This document shows, piece after piece, positions 47,053 to 58,294 of a DNA stretch of 64,000 bases (position 1 is its first letter; every line of letters starts with the position of its first letter). The translations under genes and the position numbers were made by a program. Under the pieces are notes generated by a model. It was not told the DNA's origin. It worked only from the letters and a program-made list of their open reading frames with translations, and made no database searches. The stretch is from Hemibagrus wyckioides. Lineage: Eukaryota > Chordata > Actinopteri > Siluriformes > Bagridae. The stretch lies in the NCBI RefSeq assembly GCF_019097595.1, contig NC_080719.1, positions 16,017,501 to 16,081,500 of the forward strand, in the 5' to 3' direction.

Positions 47053-50000
47053 ATCAGCTTCTGCATGGAAAATCAAGGTGGAATGCTTTAAAGAGAGCAG
47101 TACAGAAGTGCATGGGCAGTTCTACAAGATGTTCTCTGCCAGCGGTACAGTAGCGTGTTAGTACATAGAACTCACGTGTTGGATTTTAAAGTAAGGCTGG
47201 TAGTTGTACAGGCACTTGAAGTACTGTTACTGTGTGAGATATGAAGGGACGTTATCCCTGGTTTGTAGATGGAAATTATAAATGGATGGTGATTAGCAAA
47301 TGTTGGACTACTCGAGAAGCCACAAATGACCTTTGCTGAATTTACGTGTGTCCTTTAGTTGTGTTTTGCTGCAAAATCAGAGAAATCTAGCGTTCAGCAA
47401 ACTCTTCTTTTCTCTTATTGTCTTGTCTCTTCTCTTCTTGTTTCTTCTAGTCTTGTCTCTTCTCTTTACCTCTTATCCTATCTCATCTCTTCTTTTCTTC
47501 TCTTCTCTGCTTTTCTAATTACATTCTTTCTTCTCTTCTTGCCTCTTTTCTTCTCACCTCAATTCTTTCTTTTCCTTTATCTTCTTGAAGTCATGTGCTT
47601 TCATTTTTCACCTTTTTTGCAGTGTTTCACAAGATTCAGTTATTTTCAAAATTCTTACACGCTTATGTTAATTTGTCCACATGTAATGCACGTGTTAATA
47701 TTTTTCCTTTAAGCATCTCTTCTACTTCTTTTTCTTCTCCTTTTCTGTGTGTTTGAGCAGCACTCATTAAGACAAAGGAAATGCCCTGACATCCATGTTC
47801 AATATCAAACTGCAAAGGCCTCTACATTTGTTTACAAGCTGGATTAGCTTGATTAAATGTAGCACAATTGGAGTCAATTCTGTAACGGTGCTTGAGCAAT
47901 ATATAATAGAAGACATGTTGAGCTGATTTGACCACACATAGTTTGGTTACGTGTAGGATACAATGTGGTGTGTTGCTGTAATTACCCAAAAATTGGTTCA
48001 TTGTGACACAGTCACGGGTCATTTTTACCCTTATTTTCTTAGTTGTTTAGCATATATGTTTAGCTTCAATTCCCCTATGTGTGATTTTTAAAGTTACATC
48101 TCATTAATTATGTCTGGAATGCATTTTGTCACCATAAATTTACATTAAAGAACTATTGTGAAGATTATATTTAGTGCTTTGTCTTAATATTTAAATTATT
48201 TTTAAATAGATTTAACTTGTATGCTTAAATACACATTAGATTAAACAGGACACTCAGTCAGATATCAAAACAGTTGTTATTCACTCATGAAGACGTCTTG
48301 CTGTCGCCCTACTGATGACAGGGAAATCCCTGTTATTTAATGCTGCATGATTCACACCTGTAGCATCTCAACAAAAGTTTAGTGCTGTGAATCCTGCTGT
48401 TCAGGGACGTTTGTTTGATCAAGTTGTCTAGTCCTGCCAGAAAAAGCAGACTAATTTTACCTTACTTGTTTTGTATCACAAAGTTAAAAGCAAGAATTAA
48501 GGATCCTGTGAATATTTTCCCGGTTGTGTGTTTTGTCTTTTATTGCTTGTCTTAAATGCTTAGATGTTTTAGTGGAAAACTTGACCCCAAATGCAGGGTT
48601 CTAATGTGCCGACTACACAAAATGGCCAAAAGGGCGAACTTTTTGCATATTTGTGTCCATGTAGTCCAGTTCTACAAAGTAGCAGGACTACTGATTTGTC
48701 CTAGTCAATAAGCATTTAAAAAAGTAGTCAACTAGTAATATGTTTCATAAAGCAAACCCTATTCATATTCACGGACACAAATTTCCAGCTTCAGTGTTGC
48801 ATTATTAATGACAAAACCAAATTTGATCATAAACTGCACATTACACTACATTAGTATGTATACATTTTTAAATTGTACTTGTGTGGACAGGTGTGATGTG
48901 ATGGCTCTGCTGATAATGTGCAACATGGCATGAAATCTCCTTACAGCTTAATGCTGGATGGCAGATATGATGTCTACAGCAGCGTCATGGAGGTTTTCCT
49001 GCCAGGTTCAACTCCAGCCCCATATGAGTCTGGATCAGTATCTGAGCTGGTATGCACTGCTAATTCTGCTAATGTTATTTTGTTTTGAAGGACATTTTTT
49101 TTATTGTTTGAGAAATGTTTTTTGCGAGTGCAGGGTGTGAGAATAAGCACACAGCTCTCCACTTCACGCAAACTTATACAAAAATCATAAACTGACTTTT
49201 TCATGTGTAGTCTTGTTGAAAGATATTTTTTAAATATTTCTACACAATTAGCTTCATCTAGTCTAGAATAAACAAAGTGCATTAGCCTGTATTGTTTTAC
49301 CTTTGTTTTTTTCATCACCACAACTAGTCTATGTATTTCCTACTGAGAAGTCCTTGAATTTTTGTTTATGAGGATGTTGGATATCTGTATGTGTGTTCAT
49401 TACACCACTAAGGGTCCACATATTTGTGGACATTATGTCACATGTCATTATGTCCCTGGATTTATGTTTATGATATCACTGTTAAATCCTCATATTTGTT
49501 ATCATTGTAAAGTCTTCAAATATGTGTTCATTCCAGCACTTCAAAGTCCCTAAATCTGTGTTCATTATATAACTGTGTGGGCTTCACATGATGCTTATAA
49601 TTTTTGTACCAGGAGAGGCCAGTATTCAAATTCTACTCCTCCATAATAAAAGAATTTCAGTTATAATGAGACATCCCCCAGTTCTCATGCTCCAGAATGT
49701 CCTGCTCTCTTGTCCATTTTGGCAGACACAAGCATATCTGTCACAACAGCCCTTTTCATCGCATTGTGGATTAGTGTGTGTTGTCTGAAGCGACTGGAGG
49801 CAGATGAGAAGCAGCGGCCTTCGAGGCACACGCTCTCCATGCCCATTTAAAACCCCGGCGTGCCCCTGCTGAGGTATGTGCCGCCACTGTAAAGTCCCCT
49901 TAGCCTTCGGCCCCGAGCTGCCATTCCCTGCATGCCTGCGGCTGAGTCAAATGATGGCGGATGTGCTGAGTGTAGAGAGGAGCCTGAGTGCCTTTCACTC

Positions 50001-50170
50001 TCTGCTAGACAGCTTTGGCCAGCTGAAGCAGCCTTGATTTTGGCTGCTGTCCCAGTCAACATCACAAGGTTGTCTTTGGCTATTGGGGGACTGGAAAAGG
50101 TATAAGTCAGGATGGGTTCAGGCAAAGCCAGAGCTATGCCAAACCCTTGTCTACAATGTACATCAAAAAT

Positions 50171-50195
50171 AGTGTGTGTGTGTGTGTGTGTGTGC
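50171..50195. repeat. TG microsatellite
   Basis: Pure TG tract; a second, shorter one is at 50417-50436. Confidence 0.9.
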
Positions 50196-51710
50196 AGGTG
50201 CAGATTTGTCCAAAGATATGTGGTATCTGTCTTTTATCATTGTATTGGCTGTGATATTTTCCTAGAGCTGCAGCACACTCTTTGCAGCTTAAAGAACGCT
50301 CTGGTATTTTTTCAATTCCACAATACAGCTAAAATATTTTTAAGTAGGCTTAACCACAGAGCATCCTCTGCAAGACCAAAGACATACATTTTAGGCTGAT
50401 TGGCATCTTTAAATTCTGTGTGTGTGTGTGTGTGTCTTGTCTAGATTGACACATTCAGCAGTTGATTGCATAGTGTCTATGTATATTACACACAGATGTC
50501 CAACTGTCAAGTTACACCCATTAGGCTATACTGCACAAAAACTGACACTTCATACACACAAATTCAACGTCGTAGCACCATATCACTAGTATACGTAAAT
50601 TTTAATATGTTCAAATTTTTTAAATATTTTGTGATAGTGATATTAGATGGGAACACTAAAATCTATCTATAAATAACTTGTCAGTGAATCTATTAGGGTT
50701 GAGCAATGCATCATATCAAAAGGTCTCATAAAAAAACATAAAAAAGAATGATAGATAAACTATTACACATGCAATGTGCTCCAAGTTCAAAACACTCTAC
50801 TGTTTCCTCCAAATACCAAATATGATACACAGAATAGTTGTAACCCTTTCTTGCTAGCAGAATAAAAATAGCTAGCATGTAATTCATACTTTGAAAGGAA
50901 ATTTTGGATGATAGAGTAAATAATCTAATATCTAGTTTACGGTCATTACAACTGTGATTGTATTTCATGTGCAATATCTCACCCATTACTGATGATGAGG
51001 TTATGGAGATCAGATCTAGGTGTGTTGCAGTCTGTTTAATCACCTGTCATAACTGTCACTGATAGGCTACATGTATCTACACTCTGGGCTAGAAAGAAAT
51101 CAGACCCAGTCTTGCTTCTTTAGAGCATTCTGTGTATTTGACTTATGACTTTTGGGGGTGCTGTTGCACTCTTCTACAAAAGTCTAAAATAATCCTTGAA
51201 ACTTTTATTAACAGCAAATATTCTGATGTGGATGCTAAAAATGAGAATTGATATTAATATTTTTATTTTATCTTTGAAAGACATCTTATCCCTTTTAAAG
51301 CTCATTTATAACAGCACCCCCTAGTTATATCTGCTAAATCCCTCCAAAAATGCATGAGGTCAAACCCACTGCATCATGACTGATATCTGAATAACTGTAT
51401 TATGCTCATAAAATGAATCTGTGCTGTTATCATAAAGGGTTCTGTGGAAGTGTATTCACATGGCTGCAAAAAGTTTAAGAACTCCTGAGCTAGACAATAT
51501 TCCCAACAATATAAGCATTGACTCTATTGACTCTAATTTAATGTGCTGCAGTAACAAGAAGCAAAACATGAGTGGACGGCACTCGTCAGACATTTAATGG
51601 GATTCTGGCAGTATCAAAGCTTGAGATAAGAGAGAAAGCCTGCCCTAATCTATACAGCCATCCAATTATAGTATTAGAGGGCCTTCTATTTGCATGGAAA
51701 GGGTTTGGAG

Positions 51711-51713
<3 letters not shown>

Positions 51714-51746
<33 letters not shown>

Positions 51747-51842
51747 CTGTGCCCGTGTATGAAATGAAAGGAGAGAAAGGACAGGAGGTACTTCTGTGCT
51801 GCTGAACTGCCCCGCTAACTTCAAGTCTTTGTTCCATGTATG

Positions 51843-51878
<36 letters not shown>

Positions 51879-51879
51879 T
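51714..51879. repeat. GA tract with facing CT/CA tract
   Basis: A GA run (51714-51744) is followed 100 bp later by a CT run and CA run (51843-51879). The GA and CT runs are complementary and could pair. Confidence 0.8.
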
Positions 51880-52277
51880 ATGCCTATGCACAGACGATTC
51901 AATAAATATGAGACTTTGAATGAATTTTCTTACATCACAGGGATGTCTAAACATCAGATCTGGTTGAAAATTAGGAATTAGCTTTTATATAAACTTTTTA
52001 GGCTTTATTTGGCCTATAACACTTTACTGCACAGTAAATACTATAGCAATAGCAAACATGGCATCAAAAACCAAAACATTCACAATAAAATACAAGAAGA
52101 ATAAATATTTATGGGCTTAGTGGTTAACACGTTTCCTTAACATATTGCTTTTTTTATTATTAAATGCCAAGAAAGGTTTTTAACCATTAAATATTCAACA
52201 AAAAGTGTTGTTCTCAAATTTCACAAGGTGTTTTACTGCTTTAATCTGATTCCATGTTGACATGCAATTTCACTCAC

Positions 52278-52445
52278 CGTTAAATAGTAAGGCATTCTTC
52301 ACCAGCTCTGTGGCTCCATCCTCTGGTACAATCAATACATTACATTTCGCACATGCGCAGAAGACTAATTCAAGGTCGGCATTTTATCGTATCTCTCGGA
52401 TCTGCATCAATGCCTGATATGCACTGCGCATGCGTAGTACAGTTC
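52278..52445 (-). promoter_or_regulatory. NRF1-type promoter and probable first exon of an unidentified minus-strand gene
   Basis: Two NRF1-like sites, GCACATGCGCAG (52349-52360) and TGCGCATGCGTA (52425-52436), lie in a CpG-bearing island. On the minus strand the island runs into a consensus donor, AACG|GTGAGTG (donor at 52277-52271). No intact ORF longer than a few codons starts at an ATG here, so the exon may be largely noncoding. No downstream exons were recognised. Confidence 0.45.
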
Positions 52446-52518
52446 AGTCCACGACACATTTCAAGAGTGTTACCAGCAATAGAAGTAGAAGGATTTTTTT
52501 CCCCTTTTTAAAATATAC

Positions 52519-53140
52519 TTTATTCAATGCCACAAGAACAAGGGGTATTACATATTCATGTTATCACAATAAAATTAGAAAAAAAAAAAATTACACCAAA
52601 TTTCAGTGCTTTCAGATGTTTTTAGACCTTTTTGTTTTTAGGTTTGTTCCAAGAGATTAACAAATAATTTAAAAACATTTATAAAATGTGAAAAAAATGT
52701 GGTTTACATTCCTCAACACGAAAGAGGAAATGCAAATTCATGTATTTAAGCTGTGGTTACAATTTCCCTCCACTGGAACCAAGAAACCTAAACCTGTTAC
52801 AGTGACAATAGTCTAGTGCACAAAGCCAGTTTAATGAAGACATGAACAATGTTACATTCAAATTTCATTTCACACAAACATGACCATACACAATACGACA
52901 TCTAGTGTAATGTAACTTTGTAGGACTTGTGTAATTGCATTTAGTCCACATGGAAAGTGTCTTGTCTCTCGCCAGCAAAAGGTGTGCTCTTCTTACATCT
53001 GGGCTGAGGAAATGCTGTGGGCTGGTACTGAGGAGGTGGCTTTCACACTTTCTAAGTTGTTTATTTTTATGAAACATAATCAAGGGAAAACTTAATGCTC
53101 AAGTAAGAAAAACATTTTCTGTGCCAGTGTAAAGTTAAGC
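52519..53140 (-). other. Predicted 3' UTR and polyadenylation signal of the PKC-like kinase gene
   Basis: The first good minus-strand AATAAA after the kinase stop lies at 52524-52519, giving a 3' UTR of about 620 nt. It is followed within about 80 bp by the NRF1-type island. Confidence 0.5.
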
Positions 53141-54350
53141 TTAACAATCAACATTGGGGTTACAGTAGTAAAAGTCATCGAATAAGCTCTGATAACATGA
53201 CAGAAATTTTGAATCATCAGTGGGGGTAAGCTTGAGCTTCTGACGAATGAAACGTGCTTTAAAGTAATTGGTATTCTTTTTGGCTGTAATTTTTGGTTTA
53301 AAAGGGGGCGTAATCTTCCTCTGTTCCAAAAGCTGCCAGTCAATTTTCTTAAAGAATGGATGCATTTTGATGGCTTCCTCCTGGCCCAGGGACACCACAC
53401 AGCCAAGCCGATTCTTAGGTCTCTTCACCAGGAATGCCCTGAGAATTCTTTTCGACTCTCTGCTCAGCCAAAATGGATAAAGTGGAGTATCCTGAAGGAT
53501 GGACTTGTACAGCCTCGACTTATTTCTAGCAACAAACGGAGGATAGCCCACCATCATCTCATACATGATGACACCTAGAGACCACCAGTCCACTGATGCA
53601 CCATATTTACATTCTAACAGTATCTCAGGTGCTACGTACAGAGGTGTACCACAGAGAGTGTTGGTAGTGTTGCCATCTAGGATGCCCCCTTTGCATACAC
53701 CAAAGTCAGCTAACTTGCAATGGCCATCGGCATCTAACAGGATATTGCTGGGTTTGAGATCTCTATGAATGATGCCGTTACGGTGGAGGAAGATGAGAGC
53801 AGAGACTATCTCAGCAGCATAAAAACGGGAGCGTGATTTGGTAAATCGAAATGACCGTGAAAGGTGGTATTGAAGATCACCTCCATTCATGTACTCCATA
53901 GCAAAGTACAAGCGGTCCTTAGTCTGGAAGCAGCAGCAGACCTGGGTGAGGAAGGGGTGTTCTGCAGCCAGAACCAGGGCACGTCTCTCCATCAGAGTTT
54001 GGAGCACCTCTCTATAATTCTGAATCGATTCTTTCTTCAGCATCTTTACTGCAAACACCTTATCAGTGCCTCTGAGTTCAGCCAGAACAACCTTGCCATA
54101 TGAACCCCTTCCAAGAACTTTGAGGAACTCGAAATCCTCTAGGCTCTTATTTCTAGGCTGCACCTCTACACTGCTCTCATTTAAACCATCCTCACTCAGG
54201 TATGGACTTGGTTCTACTTGTTGCACTTCCTCGATATGATCAGCAGACGGTGGTGTTATGTCTCTGTCACGTGTGCCCGACCCCAGATGATCCTCCTCTG
54301 GTTGTATCAGACTTTCTTCAAATCTGCAAGTCGTTTTCTGTCTCTTTTTA
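53141..54350 (-). CDS. PKC-like kinase exon 3 (entire catalytic domain)
   Basis: The acceptor TTCTTCATTGCAG lies at 54353-54351, preceded by a T-rich tract. The exon holds residues 33-435 and the TAA stop. The open frame extends 35 nt further upstream into intron sequence, but the acceptor and phase favour splicing at 54350. All catalytic signature residues are intact, and there is no stop or frameshift. Confidence 0.92.
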
Positions 54351-56246
54351 CTGCAATGAAGAAACAAACACAACAGATTTTTCACTTCTATAAATTAGAA
54401 CAGTATTTCTAAAATTTTTTCTTTTTTTCTGTCTGAGATTATACTGGTGGTGGTGTGTTTTGAACCCGATACTGTCCAGCAATTGCACAATTAGGAACAA
54501 ATGGACATACTTGCACTTGCTTGGACTGGACCATATACTAATTATTCTCCATTTGAGGCATGGGGTTTTCAGTTAGGATATGATATAAAAGCTGTAGCTA
54601 AGACGTGATGTAGAAGGTATTTCTGAGTTTGAACCCCCTGAAATATGTTATGGTGGTAAATGCTTAATTTTGAAGGTTAATATGTCGTATACAGGGCAGT
54701 TAATTCTAATCATTTCAGAGAGCATGGGTTTGCACATGTATTAACTTCATAACAAACTTGCAGGGTTTTTTTAAGGATTTCAAAGTGTAAATATAAACTA
54801 TTCTATAGTTAAGGAAATACATTCTTATGTACTTTCCCTTATTTTCACTTTGCTCAGAGATTTCATAAAACCAAGTGTCACCTTACATGACTTCATAGTC
54901 AGTTATCTCTGGTAACAGTAAATTAATAAAGTAGTAAATTAAAGGTTAAAGAAAGTCATAGTATGTGGATATCATGTCATGAGAGTGAACAAATTTCCTT
55001 GTTACTATAAATCTATAAACTTAAACTAAGCGCATGTACATTTATTTAGTGAGCATTTCAGGGGATAAATTAATTCAACAGTCTGCCTTCATCCCTCCCT
55101 CCATTGTCTATATCCGCTTTATTCCTAATTAGGGTGACGGGGATCTGCTGGAGTCTATCCCAGCACACACTGGGCGAAAGTCTGCCTTCATTCCCCTCGA
55201 TATTCTAACCCTTATGTTAGCATTAGCATAGTCAGGGAATGTTACCTTACCAGCTATCAGCTACATCGGTGCAGCACTGGCTACAGATTAGCGGCTAGCT
55301 ATCTGGCTAACGGGCTTATTTCAGCTCCATATGAGGAGACGGAGAGATTTTACTTTCCATTCAAGAGACTGTTTCCAAAATGTTTTAGTTCTGACAAAAA
55401 GAGGCAGTTTTGTCGTCTTTTTTCGGGACAATGATACCTGAGCAAATCTCGGGTACGGAAAATCCCGGAAAATGAATCCAGGAAACTTTTTCATGGGAGA
55501 ATAAAGCATCGGACTCGCTTAGCTTCATACTGCTGTTTCTCCGACATTTTGCTGCCAAAATCATCAAATCGACCGAGTGGGAAAATTATTCTTCATCTAA
55601 CTGTGCTTTCACTTGCCCCGGCGTTCAACCAGTCAACAATAATTACTGTTAAAGCTTGGATCCTTTCTGTCGGACTTTTTTCAATAACATTTGAGTTCAT
55701 TCTGATAAATTTAGATAGTGATTTGAGTAACATAACTGTAATGAGTTTCAGTAAAAAACGCTACAATCTGCAGCCTACTTCCAAAGCAGCATTTTGTGGA
55801 CAAATGGCAACCGTGCTAATGCTATGCTTTCCCAAGGAGGCAAAACTCTGATAGTGTGGGGCAATTAGCACCTGAACGATACATGAAACTTCCATATTTA
55901 ACATTTACAGGCTCATTTATTTATTGATGTGTTTATTTATGTATTTATTTACCTTTCTGTATCATAGGACTTGACTTCATCATGTCCCTTCTTCACTTTG
56001 TTCTTCTTTTTCTGCTCACAAATAAAACAATGTTCAGTTTTATACACATAAACACAAGTTATGGTATATTACTACATTTCAGAAACACTGCAGAGCTATA
56101 TTGTCTTCTCTTTATCCAAGTTTTTCAGTGAGACCAAAAAATTCAGACATTTCTCCAAAACCTTCCATCATATTATTTGTAAATCATTATCTATGATCCA
56201 TACTTACCCTCCTCATACCCTGAAACAAGTTCAATGAATTTCCCAT
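53141..56246 (-). CDS. Novel-PKC-like AGC kinase with predicted N-myristoylated, polybasic N-terminus; no C1/C2 domains
   Basis: The model is complement(53141..54350, 55953..56011, 56208..56246), 435 residues, with all junctions GT-AG and phases 0 and 2 agreeing. It starts MGNSLNLF, a plausible N-myristoylation context, followed across the first junction by RRKKKNKVKK; together these suggest membrane tethering. A low-complexity acidic linker fills residues about 33-105. The kinase domain (about 106-365) resembles PKC epsilon/eta: loop GRGSYG, Lys135, alpha-C Glu154, HRDLKPSN (HRD 228-230), DFG 248-250, activation-loop Thr264 before LCGTP, APE 273-275. The tail has PFKP and a turn-motif-like LTPTD. 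The whole domain is in one exon, unlike standard PKC genes, suggesting a retrocopied ancestor that acquired 5' exons. No family name is assigned. Confidence 0.85.
55093..55179 (-). mobile_element. Short retroposed SINE/LINE tail with target-site duplication (kinase intron 2)
   Basis: The tail block (TCCGCTTTATTCCTAATTAG, TCTGCTGGAGTCTATCCCAG, TGGGCGAAA) is flanked by GTCTGCCTTCAT at 55081-55092 and 55180-55191. It is the same family and orientation as 46081-46209 but truncated at a different point, as target-primed retroposition produces. Confidence 0.85.
55953..56011 (-). CDS. PKC-like kinase exon 2 (polybasic)
   Basis: The 59-nt exon lies between TTTGTGAGCAG and GAAAG|GTAAATA, entering in phase 0 and leaving in phase 2. 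It encodes KKKNKVKKGHDEVKSYDTE; the last two bases complete a Ser codon with the first base of exon 3. Seven of its first eight residues other than Asn and Val are Lys. Confidence 0.75.
56208..56246 (-). CDS. PKC-like kinase exon 1 (MGN start)
   Basis: Thirteen codons, MGNSLNLFQGMRR, end at the strong donor AGG|GTAAGTA in phase 0. An in-frame TAA lies five codons upstream, so this is the first available ATG. Too short to appear in an ORF scan; supported by phase and by the continuation of a basic cluster into exon 2. Confidence 0.72.
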
Positions 56247-57660
56247 TGCGAAACAATCTTATAATCTGAACGCAGATCAACACAAATGCGACGCTAAATG
56301 CACACAATTCACAGCTTCAGACTGTACACACAAACTAGAGAGTCACAGAATCTGAATGGAATTAGAATCTGTGATGTCACAGGGTAGCGTCTCCTAGTTA
56401 CCTCTCCTAGCTGGACTATTAACAGCAATCATTTTCTTCAGGAAACTTTTGAATGTCTTTAAAGTAATTCATTTACTTCACTTATTTGGTATTGTTTTAT
56501 ATAAAATACAACCCAATGTGTAATACAGTTACAGTTACAATCATCATCACAATCTTTATATAGCACTTTTTTAACAGAGTTTAAAAGCCATGTAGGAAAA
56601 AACATCTGCCACGGAGTTGTTACTGATTCTCAGGAGTTAAAATACTCAGGATGGAGAAAACTAAAACAGCACAAAAATATAAGCCAGTCTTTGGTCATCT
56701 TTATCCTTCCAAACCCACTTCTGACATGAAGAATTTCATTAATATCAGAGTTCTGCATTGTTTAGGCTGATAGTTTGATTCAGAGTTTTCAAGAATTTTA
56801 CCCTAAAACGATTCAGTTTTCACTTCCCCATGCAACCTTATGCCTGGCAACCTGACCAAGGCCTGACTAAGCTGTTTCAGGCCCTTAATCTCACCACCTC
56901 GTCTCCAGCCCGTTCTGTCCCTCTGTTAGTTTGCACAGTCGCGTACAACTTCTAGTCACAAACAACCTCTAGTCATGTACACAGAAGGTCAGAACTACTC
57001 CTTTTAAAATTTTCCATCACGATCCGCTCTTTTTGTCTTTAGGACAACACACAATGTTTTGAAAGATTATTGTCGTACACATAATCAACCAAGAATATGA
57101 GTACATTCATAAGGCTAAGCTTGATCAATTACAGTCTCACCTCAGTGATTTTTTCCCAGAGTTCCAAGAGTTTCAATGAACACTTTTTTCTGTTTTTGTG
57201 GGGACAGAGCCCATGCACATAAAATGCAAATGAAAAAGCAAAGGCAGGTCTGATTATGACTTATGACAAGTCACATGTGGTGTCGACAGAATGCTGTTGG
57301 ACTCTACTTGTCTGTATTTACTTCTCTGGTTCTAAGCCAGTCTTAACCTGAGGTCTGGTGGCCAATCAGGGAAGGTCATCTTCAAACAGAGGAGTCCAGT
57401 CACTGGAGTCGTGTCATATAATTTCAAGAGTTTGTTGGTTGCTAAATTTGACATTATAATCTTTTTCAAGCATTTGAATGTGTTAATAGATAGAGTCTAC
57501 TGTCCAGTCACCATGTATCATAGTCCCCAGCTATAATCCCTCACTGTTGTTTTTACGAAAAAAAGGCCAGCTGTAGTTGCCAGAATAATTCTGTAAAAAA
57601 TACATAAAGAATGCAAACAACTTTACAGTTTTAAACTGAACATCTTATTATAAAAGTCAT
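56247..57660. other. Kinase upstream region, no further gene recognised
   Basis: Includes a CRE-like TGATGTCA (56372-56379) and a partial X-box-like GTAGCGTCTCCTAGTTAC about 130-155 bp upstream of the kinase ATG. The rest is AT-rich with no exon seen. Confidence 0.45.
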
Positions 57661-57664
57661 AAGT

Positions 57665-58200
57665 CTGAAGTCAGACGTCAGAAAGAACTTTATTACCAAT
57701 TATGTTTACACACACAAGGAATGTGACTTTGAATGCGACAGGAGCTCCAGTGCAAAAGACAGTATGGACATAGGAATTACACAGCAGAGATGGAATATGA
57801 CACTAATGCAATATATGCAGCAATAGAAATATAAATGGTTTAAATGACTGTACAGATATGTTATTTACAAGTGTGTAGTTTACAAATGTACAGTTCTGGA
57901 TTCTATGTATAAATGAGTCAGATGAGATGGACAATGTATATTTATGAATGTTTGAACTGTTCAGGCTGAATATAGCCTGTGGGAAAAAACTGTTTTTGTG
58001 CCTGGCTGTTTTGGTGATCAATGCCCTGTAGCGCCGACCAGAAGGCAACAGTTTAAAGAGAGAGTGGGCTGGGTGTGAGTGGTCCAAAGTGATTTTCTTA
58101 GCCCTTTTTCTCACTCTGGAGGTGTAAGGATCTTGGTTTGGCAGGAGAGCACCAGTAATCCTCTCGGCAGTCCTGACTGTCCATTATCGTCACTTGATGT
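57665..58200 (-). mobile_element. LINE 3' fragment (reverse-transcriptase C-terminus)
   Basis: The minus-strand frame at 57803-58114 contains SHPAHSLFKLLPSGRRYRAL and RHKNSFFPQAI, the conserved end of several fish non-LTR retrotransposon polyproteins. The upstream portion is absent, so this is a 5'-truncated insertion. The exact clade is not certain. Confidence 0.75.
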
Positions 58201-58294
58201 CTGATTTGGTAGCTGAACCAAACCAGACATTTATAGATGAACACAGGGAAGACGGTTGTAATTTACTGCTGAATTAACATGATCATCCTATCTG

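Larger units (their letters stand above)
46640..52260. other. Gene-poor stretch, no coding gene recognised
   Basis: Holds a pyrimidine-rich TCTTCT region (47400-47760), TG and GA/CT microsatellites and GC-richer islands at 46760-47150 and 49800-50110. No exon with protein-family similarity was found. Confidence 0.5.

Noticed and set aside
47333..47712. Leu/Ser/Phe-rich ORFs
   Set aside because: They are produced by a pyrimidine-rich TCTTCT low-complexity tract.
49847..50125. 92-codon minus-strand ORF in a GC-rich island
   Set aside because: No domain or splice context; the island may be regulatory, but nothing supports a protein.
53268..54412. Plus-strand ORFs antisense to the kinase
   Set aside because: No independent motif; explained by the long kinase exon on the other strand.
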